From assembly GCA_013151835.1 (NCBI GenBank), contig JAADHK010000127.1:1-60787 (forward strand): a DNA stretch of 60,787 nt, given 5' to 3'. Each line of letters begins with the position of its first letter. The first letter of the stretch is position 1. This stretch comes from Deltaproteobacteria bacterium. GTDB lineage: Bacteria; Desulfobacterota; Desulfobacteria; Desulfobacterales; Desulfosalsimonadaceae. Shown here in pieces: positions 35,012 to 45,185 of this stretch. A program made the position numbers and the translations under genes. The notes under the pieces were generated by a model, which saw nothing but the letters and a program-made list of their open reading frames with translations, ran no database searches and was not told the DNA's origin.

Positions 35012-36436
35012 TTATTTCCCCACACAAAAATTATTAAAAATTGAATCAAGGATATCGGGTCGAAGCACATCCCCGATAACTTCCCGAAGGGAGTCCTCCG
35101 CTGTAAAAAGGTCTATGGCCGCAAGTTCGACAGTCGAACCGGAATCTAATGCCTTGATCGCAGAATCAAGATGTATAACAGCGGTCTCAAGAGCCTTTTT
35201 CTGTCTAAGGTTCGGTACGATACGATCGTGAGCAACTGAGCTTGCAGAAAAAACAATGTCCGCAATCATATTTCTTAACTCATCTATGCCCGTATCCTGA
35301 ATGCATGAGGTGTGTACTAGATAAGGCTCTTTAAAAAGGCGGGGCGTTATAAATTCATGTTCCGTCTCGGGAATATCCCATTTGTTTACAACAACAATCC
35401 TCCTTTTCCCTTTTTCTTCCAGCAGGTCAAAAAGGCACATCACGTCATCATCAAAAGGTTTTGATGCGTCAACAACAAACAAGACTATATCCGCTTTCGT
35501 AATAACCTTATTTGCGTTCTCAATGCCGAGAGTCTCAATGGGGCCGGCCTCGGTCCTGAACCCGGCGGTGTCTGCAAGTACAATGGGAATCCCCTTTGAA
35601 ACCATGGACGCTTCAATAAAATCCCGGGTTGTACCGGGGATATCTGATACAATCGCCCTTTCTTCATGAAGCAACCGGTTCATAAGACTTGATTTTCCAA
35701 CATTGGGGCCTCCTGCTATAACGACGGAAAGGCCTGTTCGGAAGAAATTACCCGCATGGTGATGCTCGACTAGTTGTTTTAAGGGATTTAAAACAGCTTC
35801 CGTAAGCTTGATTGCGACTTCATGACAATCTGTTTCTCCATCCATGTCGTCAGGGAAATCTATGCCTGCTTCTATCGGAACCCGCAGATCATAAAGCATA
35901 CTAATTAACTTTTTGATGGAATCACGGAATAATCCTGAGATATGAGCCATTGCAATACCTGCGGCAGCTACCGATTTTGCCGATATCATATCCATCACAC
36001 CCTCGGCTTCGGTAAGGTCGATACGCCCGTTTAAAAAAGCTCGCCGGGTGAATTCTCCAGGATCAGAAAGGCGAACGCCCTCATGGCCGATTATCAGGTT
36101 CAGTATCCGTTTCAGAATAACGGGACCGGCGTGCGCCTGAATCTCGACGACATCTTCTCTCGTGTAGGATCGTGGGGAGGGCATAACGGCCAGAAGAACC
36201 TCATCATACACATGGCCATCCTTGCGTGTATCCACTATGTGACCATAATGGAGCCGCCATGGCCGAAAAAAAAAGGGCTGTGTTTCACCATCATCGGATT
36301 GATTGCAGGATGTTACCGGCGGGGGGCCATTACGAAAGATTCTTGAGGCAACAGGAATGGCTTCGGGGCCTGAAATCTTGATGATTCCAATACCACCAAG
36401 ACCATGAGGGGTGGCGATTGCTGCTATGGTGTCCAT
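35012..36436 (-). CDS. mnmE: tRNA modification GTPase MnmE
   Basis: This 474-residue protein, with MnmG, makes the 5-carboxymethylaminomethyl modification at U34 of several tRNAs. The N-terminal domain begins DTIAAIATPHGLGGIGIIKISG. The G domain has GGPNVGKSSLMNRLL, DIPGTTRD, DTAGFR and NKWD. The C-terminus is FCVGK, where the family consensus is FCIGK; the catalytic cysteine is kept. It is the last gene of the origin-type operon. Confidence 0.96.
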   Translation of the reverse strand: MDTIAAIATPHGLGGIGIIKISGPEAIPVASRIFRNGPPPVTSCNQSDDGETQPFFFRPWRLHYGHIVDTRKDGHVYDEVLLAVMPSPRSYTREDVVEIQAHAGPVILKRILNLIIGHEGVRLSDPGEFTRRAFLNGRIDLTEAEGVMDMISAKSVAAAGIAMAHISGLFRDSIKKLISMLYDLRVPIEAGIDFPDDMDGETDCHEVAIKLTEAVLNPLKQLVEHHHAGNFFRTGLSVVIAGGPNVGKSSLMNRLLHEERAIVSDIPGTTRDFIEASMVSKGIPIVLADTAGFRTEAGPIETLGIENANKVITKADIVLFVVDASKPFDDDVMCLFDLLEEKGKRRIVVVNKWDIPETEHEFITPRLFKEPYLVHTSCIQDTGIDELRNMIADIVFSASSVAHDRIVPNLRQKKALETAVIHLDSAIKALDSGSTVELAAIDLFTAEDSLREVIGDVLRPDILDSIFNNFCVGK

Positions 36437-36468
36437 TTTGCTTTTCCGGATACAGTATTGGCGGGTGT

Positions 36469-37335
36469 TTACGACCCATTGCCTTTCTTTTCTTTCTGTT
36501 TTTTAGGAACGCTCTTTTTTTTCGGTATAATCAAAAGCTTACGGAGCTCCCCCTCTCCTACGCTATGAGTCCGTATGCCCTTGTTGTTTTTGAGGGTCAA
36601 GTGAACTACCCGGCGCTCCTGGGCGCTTATCCGGTTAATGACCATGGTCTTGCCCGTACGCTGAGCCTTTTTTGCAAGGCTTGAGGCAAGCGCCTTAAGA
36701 TCACCCTTTCGCTTTTCAATATATCCCTCTATATCAACATCAACACGAATTTTTGATCCGAATTTTTTAGCGATACCTTTATCAATAATATACTGCAACG
36801 CATCAAGGTTCTGCCCTCGCTTTCCGATCAGGCGAGCGGAATCGCCACCTTCAATGACAAAACAGGGAGGGGAGGATGCGTTGCCACCGCACCCGACGGA
36901 TATGACGGAATCCGGTGATATAAGCTGAATAACCCGCTCTATCAAAGGTTGAACCCATGCACAGACTTCATCGTAGTCCACTTCGACGGGTTCCTGGTCA
37001 ACAATTAAATCCTCCTCAGTGCTTTCCGGATCGGGTGCCTGGCCCAGGGCTTCATCCACAAGTGCGATTACGTCCAGAGAGGCTTCTTCCGAACAAAAAT
37101 CCAGATTCCCGTTGTCGGCTTCAGGTTCTCCAACGTCGGTTGGCGTTAACTTAGGAATTTGGGAAACCAGAACCCGAATCAACGCTTTTTTTACGCCGAC
37201 CAGGCCGAAAATACCACTGGACCCATGAGAAATGATATCGTATTTCAATTCGCTTCGGGTCTTATTCAACGAATCGCAGGCTTTCTGTACTGCGTCATCT
37301 ACGCTATTGGCCTCAAAGTCAATAAAATGGCTCAT
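36469..37335 (-). CDS. jag: RNA-binding protein Jag (KhpB)
   Basis: This 288-residue protein has a Jag-N domain (about 1-50), a Glu/Asp-rich linker, a KH domain (VEGGDSARLIGKRGQNLDAL, about 165-185) and a C-terminal R3H domain (MVINRISAQERRVVHLTL). The basic tail is lysine-rich. It binds RNA and is linked to cell-envelope control in other bacteria. It lies between yidC and mnmE, a conserved order. Confidence 0.92.
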   Translation of the reverse strand: MSHFIDFEANSVDDAVQKACDSLNKTRSELKYDIISHGSSGIFGLVGVKKALIRVLVSQIPKLTPTDVGEPEADNGNLDFCSEEASLDVIALVDEALGQAPDPESTEEDLIVDQEPVEVDYDEVCAWVQPLIERVIQLISPDSVISVGCGGNASSPPCFVIEGGDSARLIGKRGQNLDALQYIIDKGIAKKFGSKIRVDVDIEGYIEKRKGDLKALASSLAKKAQRTGKTMVINRISAQERRVVHLTLKNNKGIRTHSVGEGELRKLLIIPKKKSVPKKQKEKKGNGS

Positions 37336-37351
37336 TAATAATGCCTCCCGG

Positions 37352-39037
37352 TTAGACTATTTTTCGTGTTATATAATATTGTTGGGAGATAGAAAGGATG
37401 TTGTTTACCATCCAGTAAAGGACCAGGCCCGATGGGAAATTGATAAAGATCACCGTGAAAATAACGGGCATTAACATCATGAATTTTGCCTGTGTTGGAT
37501 CCCCGGGCGGCGGAGACATTTTCTGCTGCAAAAACATCGTCAACCCCATAATAATAGTCAGAACCGGTATTCCATATGGAGGTGTCATCATGGGAACGGC
37601 AAAATTGAAATGAAAAAGTCTGTCCGGAGCCGCCAGATCATTAATCCAGAGCAGAAAGGGTGCATGCCGCAACTCAATGGCGGCATAAAGCATGCGGTAG
37701 AATGCAAAAAAGACGGGTATCTGAACCAACATGGGAAGGCAACCGCTCATGGGATTGACCTTGTAGGTCCGGTACAGTCCCATTACTTCCTCGTTCATCC
37801 GCTTTTTATCATCCTTATATTTCTGACGGATTTCAGTCATAAGGGGTTGAAGCTTCTTCATTTCCGCCATGGATTTGTAGCTTTTATTGCCAAGTGGCCA
37901 GAAAAGAAGCTTGAAAAAAATGGTTAAAAGGATGATGGCGACCCCGTAATTGGGAATCAGGTGGTTATAAATCATGTTCATTGCCCAGAGACACGGCTTG
38001 GCGATCAAATCAAAAAAACCGAAATTAACGGCCTTTTCAAGGTTGTGGCCCACGGTTTTAAGAGTTGTTATGCGTTTCGGACCAAGGTAAAGGGAAAACG
38101 AATAGGACTCCTCATTTTGCGGTCCAAGCGGTTTGATTGTATTGATATGATCTATTTCAAGGAGTCCGTCTGAATTGACCGCGATATGAACCTTTGATTT
38201 TTCGGACTTTTTTGGAATCAGGGCGACCATGAAATACTGGTCCTCAAGCCCTGCCCATGAAATGATCCCGGCAAAATCACTCTTTTTTTCGAGTTTCTTG
38301 ATTTTTATTTCTTCAAGCTTATTGTCGAGGTAAATAGACGGGCCCTGAAAAGAGTAGCGGTTTTCATGGTCCGGGGTTGCAAGTTCAAGGGATACGACCA
38401 GAGGAGCGTTGATCACCTCCGGCGAATTATTCACCAGCCGGACATCCACTTCGATCTGATAGCTTCCGGGCCTGAAAACAAAGTTTTTTTCAAGTGTCAA
38501 ACCATCAGGAGTTTTGAAGTAAAAGGAGAGGGTTTCGGGCATGTCGCGGACCGTCAAATGGTCTGATGCATTTTGTGCCGTAAAAACAGCTCCGGAAAAA
38601 ACCGGGGCATACCGGCCCGAAAGGCCGACAATGGGAAGAATCCCCTTACCTTCCTTAAAAAGAACCTTATCCGGAGAATTTGGGGCTGCGGTTTCACGAT
38701 ATTTTTTTAAAACAAATCGCGTTATGGCCCCGGCCCTTTCAGAAAATTCAGCCTCATAAAAATCATTTTCAACAAGTATCCGTCTGTCCGGACGGCTTTC
38801 GAGACTTGGCTGACTGGAAGCTGTAGTGGGGAAAACCGGCTTGGCCGACTCCTCCATTGATTTCACGGGGGGTGCCACGGGAGCAGGTTCTTTCCCATCC
38901 TCATTTGTCTTTTCCACAACAACCGATTTTGTCCTTACCGGCGGAGTTGGAGCTTTTTTTTCAACAAATAAGGCATTCCAGATTACAAAGACGAGAAATG
39001 AAAGTACGATTGCAAGCAGCAGGCGCGCCTGTTCCAT
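37352..39037 (-). CDS. yidC: Membrane protein insertase YidC
   Basis: This 561-residue insertase has an N-terminal transmembrane helix, a large periplasmic beta-sandwich domain (about 60-340) typical of Gram-negative YidC, and a C-terminal five-helix core. The core contains PLGNKSYKSMAEMKKLQPLM, MSGCLPMLVQIPVFFAFYRML and FPSGLVLYWMVNNILSISQQ. Together these confirm a diderm cell. AAAGGAG lies 11 bp upstream of the ATG. Confidence 0.96.
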   Translation of the reverse strand: MEQARLLLAIVLSFLVFVIWNALFVEKKAPTPPVRTKSVVVEKTNEDGKEPAPVAPPVKSMEESAKPVFPTTASSQPSLESRPDRRILVENDFYEAEFSERAGAITRFVLKKYRETAAPNSPDKVLFKEGKGILPIVGLSGRYAPVFSGAVFTAQNASDHLTVRDMPETLSFYFKTPDGLTLEKNFVFRPGSYQIEVDVRLVNNSPEVINAPLVVSLELATPDHENRYSFQGPSIYLDNKLEEIKIKKLEKKSDFAGIISWAGLEDQYFMVALIPKKSEKSKVHIAVNSDGLLEIDHINTIKPLGPQNEESYSFSLYLGPKRITTLKTVGHNLEKAVNFGFFDLIAKPCLWAMNMIYNHLIPNYGVAIILLTIFFKLLFWPLGNKSYKSMAEMKKLQPLMTEIRQKYKDDKKRMNEEVMGLYRTYKVNPMSGCLPMLVQIPVFFAFYRMLYAAIELRHAPFLLWINDLAAPDRLFHFNFAVPMMTPPYGIPVLTIIMGLTMFLQQKMSPPPGDPTQAKFMMLMPVIFTVIFINFPSGLVLYWMVNNILSISQQYYITRKIV

Positions 39038-39173
39038 AAAATTAAAAACTCCTTTTAACTGGTTTTACGGGCGGAAAAATTGGCGGACAAGGCAAAAGGG
39101 AATAATAGTCAAAAACCGCAAGCGCCCGCTTGCGCTAAGAAAATCGCATGGCAAGTCAAACTTAGATTTCATC

Positions 39174-39395
39174 TCAGCCCGGCGGAAGGTTTTTGTCCGG
39201 GACCGGATCAACTCCCCCCGAATGAAACGGATGGCAACGCAATATACGCCTGACCGCAAGATATCCGCCCTTGATAAGACCATACCTGGTGATGGCTTCA
39301 TAAGCATATTCAGAACAGGTAGGATAGAATCGGCAGCACGGCCCGAAAAGGGGTGAAAGCACAGCCTGGTATATTCTTATAAAAAATAAAACCAA
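39174..39395 (-). CDS. yidD: Membrane protein insertion efficiency factor YidD
   Basis: This 73-residue protein carries the YidD signature [15 protein letters not shown] and [21 protein letters not shown]. The start is TTG at 39395, 2 bp after the rnpA stop. An in-frame ATT four codons upstream, with GGGGGGA close before it, is an alternative start. It lies in the normal position between rnpA and yidC, with a 136-bp gap before yidC. Confidence 0.9.
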   Translation of the reverse strand: MVLFFIRIYQAVLSPLFGPCCRFYPTCSEYAYEAITRYGLIKGGYLAVRRILRCHPFHSGGVDPVPDKNLPPG

Positions 39396-39399
39396 GTGT

Positions 39400-39768
39400 T
39401 TAATGATATCCCCCCTTGATTTTTGAAAAAAGCTTTTTCAATGAAGCCTGCAGGCGTCCCGATGAAATGTCGGCCGACGGCTTTTTTGCAATCACGTTTA
39501 AATCCCAATTCCCTTCGATCACGAAGCGATTATGCCTGAAAGCCTCTCTTGCAGCCCTTTTAATCCTGTTTCTGACCACTGCATTTCCTACCCGCCGGGT
39601 TACCGTTATTCCAAGTCGATTATGGTCGTATTGCCCCGGCAAAAAAGCGATGATAAAATAGAGGTCGGCAACAGAACGGCTCCTCCGCGCCCCCTTGTTT
39701 TTGGATAACTGTATAAAATCCGCCCTATTAAGAAGCCTATTCGCTTTAGAAAACCCATATTTTTTCAT
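39400..39768 (-). CDS. rnpA: Ribonuclease P protein component RnpA
   Basis: This 122-residue basic protein binds RNase P RNA for tRNA 5' processing. The RNR motif is [20 protein letters not shown] and the N-terminus has [13 protein letters not shown]. It overlaps or abuts yidD and follows rpmH by 73 bp. Confidence 0.95.
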   Translation of the reverse strand: MKKYGFSKANRLLNRADFIQLSKNKGARRSRSVADLYFIIAFLPGQYDHNRLGITVTRRVGNAVVRNRIKRAAREAFRHNRFVIEGNWDLNVIAKKPSADISSGRLQASLKKLFSKIKGGYH

Positions 39769-39841
39769 GCATGAACATACCTGCCTGCGTCCACATTCCG
39801 GTTTTAACCCATATTTTGGTTTTGATTTGAATGGCTAAGCG

Positions 39842-39976
39842 CTAAACCGCCAGCCGCTTCCGTCCCTTTGCCCTGCGTCGTTTAATTACTTTCCGGCCAT
39901 TTTTAGTGGCCATCCGTGTAAGGAAACCGTGGGTCCTTGCTCGTTTAACCCTGCTTGGCTGATAAGTTCTTTTCAT
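39842..39976 (-). CDS. rpmH: 50S ribosomal protein L34
   Basis: This short 44-residue basic protein starts [18 protein letters not shown] and continues [20 protein letters not shown]. These match L34 throughout. AAAAGG precedes the ATG. It leads rpmH-rnpA-yidD-yidC-jag-mnmE. dnaA, the usual upstream neighbour, is absent; rng lies there instead. Confidence 0.97.
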   Translation of the reverse strand: MKRTYQPSRVKRARTHGFLTRMATKNGRKVIKRRRAKGRKRLAV

Positions 39977-40054
39977 TTTATATTACCTTTTGTTGGCTGT
40001 ATTCGTAAAATTTCAATCTCCCTGCTGACATAAATCCAAACCCTTAACCTAAAA

Positions 40055-40083
40055 AAAATATCGATGTCTCGCCTTATTGTCAA
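40055..40083 (-). promoter_or_regulatory. Sigma70 promoter of the rpmH operon
   Basis: TTGACA (40078-40083) and TATTTT (40055-40060) on the minus strand are separated by 17 bp. The leader to rpmH is about 75 nt. I saw no cluster of DnaA boxes here. Confidence 0.65.
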
Positions 40084-40117
40084 GCAAAAATACGCATACC
40101 TCACAGTTTTTATTAGA

Positions 40118-41695
40118 CTACGAGTCCGCTTTCCTTAAATCCTCAACAATCTCATATTGCTCCAGATGAAAATCCGGGGCCGGATAAATACAGATATCGG
40201 CCTTTGTCCGGGCTTCGAGCCTTGATACAAGTTCCCTTTCCTCGCCCAAAAGCAGCTTGGCTATCACGTGGTTGACCTTTAATCGTATGCGATGTGCACA
40301 CATATCGGTTGATCGTCGCTTTATATCCCGGTAAATATTGTAACAGATGCTCTTCTTCGAAAGCAGAGTCCCCTCTCCCTCGCAATAAAAACAGGGTTCG
40401 CACAGCATTCTGGGCAGGGCTTTAACCACGCGCTTGCGTGTCATCTGGATTAACCCCATGTCCGACATGGGAAGAACATTTGTCCTGGCCTTGTCCTTTA
40501 CAAGCGCCTCTTTTAGTAAATTATAAACTTTTTCCTGGTTGGCTTTAATCTCCATATCTATGAAATCTATAATAATAATTCCACCGAGATTCCTGAGCCT
40601 GACCTGGTATGCTATTTCCTTTAAGGCTTCAAGGTTTGTTTTTAAAATCGTTTCTTCAAAATTGCGTTTTCCCACATACCTGCCCGTATTGACATCTATG
40701 GAGACCAGGGCTTCCGTGTTTTCAATAATTATATACCCCCCGCACTTAAGCCAGACCTTTTTCTTCAAGGCACGTTGAATATCGACCTCAAGATTATATA
40801 AATCGAAAATCGGTTCTTCGCCGGTATATAGAGTCACTGAATCTTTTAATCTGGGCATGAATTTTGAAATAAAAGAGGAAACCGATTTAAAGACCACCGG
40901 TGAATCGATTGTGACCTTGTCCGCTTCGTGGGTCAGAAGATCCCGTACACAACGCAGGGTAACGGTGAGCTCCTGATGAAGAAGCGAAGGTGCGGAAGCT
41001 GTCTTGTTTTGTTCCACAATATCGTTCCAGAGGTTACTTAAAAAAGCCATCTCCCGGGCCAAAACCTCTTTTTCCACCCCTTCACCGGCGGTCCGAACAA
41101 TATAACCGTATTGTTGCTCACGCAGACCCTCAACGAGTTCCTTTAAGCGCAGGCGTTCCTCTTCATCCGTGATCCTCCGGGATATTCCCACATGATCCAC
41201 CGTGGGCATAAGGACCAGAAAACGTCCCGGCAGTGAAACATAGGTTGTCAGCCTGGCGCCCTTGCTTCCTATGGGAGACCTGGCGATCTGGGCAAGCATT
41301 TCCTGGCCGTCGTGTATGAGCGTCTCTATGGGAGGTTTATCTTCAACCTCCTCCGGGCCGGTGTCCTCCATGGGATCGACCTCTTCCGGATCGGTCATAT
41401 TGTTTCCAGGTATATCTCCATCCTCGGGGTCTTCCTTAATAAAATTTTTTACCCGGGGCGATGTCCGGCCGTTTAAAACCTCGTCCACATAAATAAATGC
41501 GGCCTGATTTAATCCAATATCGACAAATGCGGCCTGCATTCCCGGCAAGACCCTCTGAACACGGCCTTTATAAATGTTGCCGGAAATATTGGATTCATCC
41601 TGCCGATCTATGTAGAGTTCGACTATATTGCCATTTTCAAGCACTGCCACCCGGATTTCCGGGCCGTCGGCATTGATTACAAGTTCCTTATACAT
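40118..41695 (-). CDS. rng: Ribonuclease G (RNase E/G family)
   Basis: This 525-residue endonuclease processes rRNA and mRNA. The S1 domain (FVDIGLNQAAFIYVDE) carries an acidic insertion (about 75-120) rich in Asp, Glu and Pro. Metal-site segments VSIDVNTGRY and IIIDFIDME are intact, as is the zinc-link motif CEPCFYCEGEG. It lacks the long C-terminal scaffold of RNase E. The radical SAM gene lies 22 bp upstream, a frequent pairing. Confidence 0.93.
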   Translation of the reverse strand: MYKELVINADGPEIRVAVLENGNIVELYIDRQDESNISGNIYKGRVQRVLPGMQAAFVDIGLNQAAFIYVDEVLNGRTSPRVKNFIKEDPEDGDIPGNNMTDPEEVDPMEDTGPEEVEDKPPIETLIHDGQEMLAQIARSPIGSKGARLTTYVSLPGRFLVLMPTVDHVGISRRITDEEERLRLKELVEGLREQQYGYIVRTAGEGVEKEVLAREMAFLSNLWNDIVEQNKTASAPSLLHQELTVTLRCVRDLLTHEADKVTIDSPVVFKSVSSFISKFMPRLKDSVTLYTGEEPIFDLYNLEVDIQRALKKKVWLKCGGYIIIENTEALVSIDVNTGRYVGKRNFEETILKTNLEALKEIAYQVRLRNLGGIIIIDFIDMEIKANQEKVYNLLKEALVKDKARTNVLPMSDMGLIQMTRKRVVKALPRMLCEPCFYCEGEGTLLSKKSICYNIYRDIKRRSTDMCAHRIRLKVNHVIAKLLLGEERELVSRLEARTKADICIYPAPDFHLEQYEIVEDLRKADS

Positions 41696-41717
41696 TTAGT
41701 ATTCCCCGATTATTTTT

Positions 41718-44216
41718 TTATTCACCGGCCAGCTTGATAACCCGAAGAGAATTCAGCTCTGTTTCAGACAGGCCGAAAATGGAACGGATAACCATATCTG
41801 GCCGGATCGATCCCTGCGCGGAATTATCTATCTGTAAAATCAGGCAGGAATCATTTAGCCGCTGCATATGGCGAATCCGTTTTTTTAAATCCATAACCCG
41901 CTCGCCTCCCTTTTTTGTTTTTTTCTTAACCTCAAACACCGGGGTATTTGTAAATTTTTCGACCGGGCCTTCCCCGAACACAGGCCGAATGCTATCCACC
42001 CTGTAAGTTACCAGATCCGGGGGATGCGATTTTTCCTTTATAGATACGATTCGACAGCCTGAAATTTTTAATCCTTCCGGCAGTTCGGCATTTATGCCGC
42101 TTGCAAGCCGAGCTGGTTCAACAGGCGCCGCAACGGTAATGTAAAAACGCTCACACAGACTTTCAACCCCTATGGGCAGGGCGTCTTCAAAGGTTATTTT
42201 CGGCTTTGGATGAAAACCGGATGAAAACTTCAGAATGACTCCGGCACGCCTAAGGGCACGCAGAATAACATTCATCTGCTCAATATGCCCGAAAAATCGC
42301 GCCAGTTCCCGGCGTGAAAAAGTAACCTCCACACGCTGCCATGCGACTTGTTTTTTTTCGGCAATACGGACCGGGGCCGGCCTTAAATCAGGATTAGCGG
42401 GTCTGGGCATAATGGTCTTAAAATCACAGGCCCCACATCCGCCGCATTCGCCTTCCCGGCAATCTTCCGTTTGTTCTCCACAAAGGGATCGTTCGTATTC
42501 TTTTACCAGATAAGCCTTTGATGCTCTTGTATCAATATGATCCCAGGGCAGGGGCTCATCAATTGAACGGGTCCGGAGATAGAATTTCGAATCTATCCCC
42601 GTGGCCTCCATGGCGTTTAACCACGCCGGAAAATCAAAGGAATCCGACCACCCGTCAAAGCGGCATCCCTTTTCATACGCCGCGACCAGAAGCGAGGACA
42701 ATCTTCTGTCTCCCCTGGCCCAGATTCCTTCCATCATACTTGTTTCAGGGTGCTGCCACTTGAACCCCACCCCGGGCACCTTAAGCCGACGGCGAAGATA
42801 GTTGATTTTATCCCGTGAAGTATCAAGGTCGATCTGGGAACACCACTGAAACGGAACATGGGACTTGGGAATAAAGGTCGCGACACTCACATTTATCTTT
42901 CCGTGCCGGGCTTTTACCCCGGAAATTCTGCGAAGACGCATAACCAGGTCGACGATTCCCTCAATATCTTCGTCCGTCTCGGTGGGAAGCCCCACCATGA
43001 AATAGAGTTTGACCAGATTCCAGCCCATCTCAAAGGCTGCGGAAATAGTATCAAAAATCTCTTTTTCACTGATATTCTTATTTATGACAGCCCGAAGACG
43101 CAGGGTCCCGGCCTCGGGCGCAATGGTAAAGCCGGTTTTGCGCACCTTCCGGATCATACCCATGACACCGGGGGTAAGGGTTCCCGCCCGGAAAGACGGA
43201 ATTGAAACCGCTATGTGGTCTTCGGCATAACGTGAAATAAGGGATTCCATGAGCGGGGCCAGGCAGGCATAATCGCCGGTACTCAAAGAGAGCAGGGAGA
43301 TATCTTCGTAACCCGTTGCTAAAAGGGCGCGCCGTGTAAGTTCCAGAAGAATCCCCGGTGAACGTTCGCGCACGGGCCGGTAAATCATCCCGGCCTGGCA
43401 GAACCGGCATCCGCGCGTACACCCTCGGGTAATCTCCAGCCTGAGCCGGTCGTGAACCGGGCGTCCGAAGGGAAGTATGGGTGAATCGGGAAAAAGGGCC
43501 TTATCAAGGTCCGCCACGATGGCCCGCCGGACCCGCTCATAACCTTGCCTCAACGGTTTGACAAACTGAAAGCCTTCGGGAGTGTAGTTAGGCTCGAAAA
43601 AAGACGGGACATATACCCCTTCAATCCCGGCCCAGGCGACGAGCAACGCCTCGCGGTCACGGGTTGAATCTTCCTTCCATTTTCGCCATGCGCGGGCCAT
43701 TTCGAGAATAACGGTTTCTCCGTCTCCGATAACCATGGCGTCAAAAAAATCGGCCATGGGCTCGGGATTTACCGTACACGGCCCTCCGGCAATAATAAAA
43801 GGATGCGTATCATCACGGTCCGCAGCTAAAAAAGGTATGCCCGCAAGGTCTAATATCATCAGGACATTGGTATAATTGAGCTCATAGAGGAGGCTTACCC
43901 CTATGATGTCAAAGCCCGCCAGCGGAGTATGCGTTTCTATGGAGCACAGGGGCAGATGGGAGGATTTCAAATACCCGGCCATGTCCCGACCCGGCGCAAA
44001 AACCCGCTCCGCCGCAATCCTTTCCTGTTGATTCAATATATTATAAAGAATCTGGATGCCGAAATGAGAGGTCCCGATCTCATATAAATCCGGAAAGGCA
44101 AGGACGATGCGCAGGTCCACGCTTTTCGGATCTTTTTTTATCGAATTGATCTCGCCCCCGAGATATTGACTCGGTTTTTCGACATAAGGCAGTATGTCAT
44201 TTATTGATTTAAACAT
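41718..44216 (-). CDS. Radical SAM protein of the TIGR03960 type fused to a DUF2344-type domain
   Basis: This 832-residue protein has a B12-binding-like N-terminal domain, then a radical SAM cluster CTRGCRFCQAGM near residue 262. A zinc-binding patch CREGECGGCGACDF lies near 575-590. The C-terminal domain (FFGHIEQMNVILRALRRAGV, then SSGFHPKPKITFEDALPIG) is DUF2344-like. In other genomes these are one or two proteins next to rng. The product is unknown; RNA modification is a common guess, not shown here. Confidence 0.85.
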   Translation of the reverse strand: MFKSINDILPYVEKPSQYLGGEINSIKKDPKSVDLRIVLAFPDLYEIGTSHFGIQILYNILNQQERIAAERVFAPGRDMAGYLKSSHLPLCSIETHTPLAGFDIIGVSLLYELNYTNVLMILDLAGIPFLAADRDDTHPFIIAGGPCTVNPEPMADFFDAMVIGDGETVILEMARAWRKWKEDSTRDREALLVAWAGIEGVYVPSFFEPNYTPEGFQFVKPLRQGYERVRRAIVADLDKALFPDSPILPFGRPVHDRLRLEITRGCTRGCRFCQAGMIYRPVRERSPGILLELTRRALLATGYEDISLLSLSTGDYACLAPLMESLISRYAEDHIAVSIPSFRAGTLTPGVMGMIRKVRKTGFTIAPEAGTLRLRAVINKNISEKEIFDTISAAFEMGWNLVKLYFMVGLPTETDEDIEGIVDLVMRLRRISGVKARHGKINVSVATFIPKSHVPFQWCSQIDLDTSRDKINYLRRRLKVPGVGFKWQHPETSMMEGIWARGDRRLSSLLVAAYEKGCRFDGWSDSFDFPAWLNAMEATGIDSKFYLRTRSIDEPLPWDHIDTRASKAYLVKEYERSLCGEQTEDCREGECGGCGACDFKTIMPRPANPDLRPAPVRIAEKKQVAWQRVEVTFSRRELARFFGHIEQMNVILRALRRAGVILKFSSGFHPKPKITFEDALPIGVESLCERFYITVAAPVEPARLASGINAELPEGLKISGCRIVSIKEKSHPPDLVTYRVDSIRPVFGEGPVEKFTNTPVFEVKKKTKKGGERVMDLKKRIRHMQRLNDSCLILQIDNSAQGSIRPDMVIRSIFGLSETELNSLRVIKLAGE

Positions 44217-44225
44217 ACGGCAGTC

Positions 44226-44987
44226 TTACTGCATGCTCGCCTGGACGAATTCAAGGGTTGCGCGGACATCGTCACGGAAAAAGCAGCTTAACCCCTCATG
44301 CCAGTCCTCTTCTTCCAGTTTTTTTTGAATCCTTCGGGCCGTATCCATTCTCATCAATTGCTTCATCCGTATAAAAGGCCTGTTCGGGGTGTCGATCCAC
44401 GAGGAAACAACCTGCACGGCCCGGTCAATAAGCTGGTCTTCTTCCACGATTTCATCCACGAGCTTCATCTCAAGCGCCTGGTTCACATCATACATATTGC
44501 CGAAAAACATTACGTCCCTGAATTTGAGGCTTGAGTCAAATCCGAAGCGCATGACCTCGTCCTGGGCAAAGGTTAAGGGAAGCCCTATCTTTATTTCGGA
44601 CATACCGATTTTAATTTTGGGATGGTTTTTCACAATCCGGTAGTCCGCAGCCATGGAATAGATCAGGCCGGCTGCGGCGGCATGCCCGTTTATGGCTGAA
44701 ACCACGGGCTTTTTACAGGTAAAAAGGGACAGAAGCACTTGTTCTTCAAAATCAAAAAAATCGTTTGCCTCTTTTTGATCCTTGAAATTGATAAAGATCG
44801 GGAGATCAAATCCGCTTGAAAAAAACCGGCCCTCACCGGTTAGAATAATTCCCTTGGGAGACGGGTTTTCATTTACCTCGTCCACGATTTCCTTTAATCG
44901 TTTCAATATTTCGAAATTGATGGGATTGGTTTTACCATTTTTAAATTTTACGATCTTTATGTCGTTTATAATACTTTCTTCGAACAT
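44226..44987 (-). CDS. Enoyl-CoA hydratase/isomerase family protein
   Basis: This 253-residue crotonase-fold protein has the oxyanion segments GRFFSSGFDLP (about residue 55) and SAINGHAAAAGLIYSMAADYRI (about 100). The second catalytic glutamate of hydratases lies near IGMSEIKIGLPLTFA, but precise activity is uncertain. AAAAGGAG precedes the ATG. The gene stands alone, 10 bp from the radical SAM gene. Confidence 0.82.
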   Translation of the reverse strand: MFEESIINDIKIVKFKNGKTNPINFEILKRLKEIVDEVNENPSPKGIILTGEGRFFSSGFDLPIFINFKDQKEANDFFDFEEQVLLSLFTCKKPVVSAINGHAAAAGLIYSMAADYRIVKNHPKIKIGMSEIKIGLPLTFAQDEVMRFGFDSSLKFRDVMFFGNMYDVNQALEMKLVDEIVEEDQLIDRAVQVVSSWIDTPNRPFIRMKQLMRMDTARRIQKKLEEEDWHEGLSCFFRDDVRATLEFVQASMQ

Positions 44988-45185
44988 ACTTTTCTCCTTT
45001 TCCTGATATCGTCAAAAATTAATACATTTATGCAAAATGGCCATTGTGTCAATAGGAAAGGTTTTACGTTCCCCGCACAAAAATCGGAATTACATCTTGA
45101 TCATACAATATATCCGGGTTATCTATGCTCGAAATAAAGATGACCTTAATATGATGAACAATAATATCTGCGGAAAGGATATCAC

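Noticed and set aside
39977-40117. Replication origin next to rpmH
   Set aside because: No cluster of TTATCCACA-like boxes and no dnaA gene. A single TTATCCACG at about 13.9 kb is isolated.
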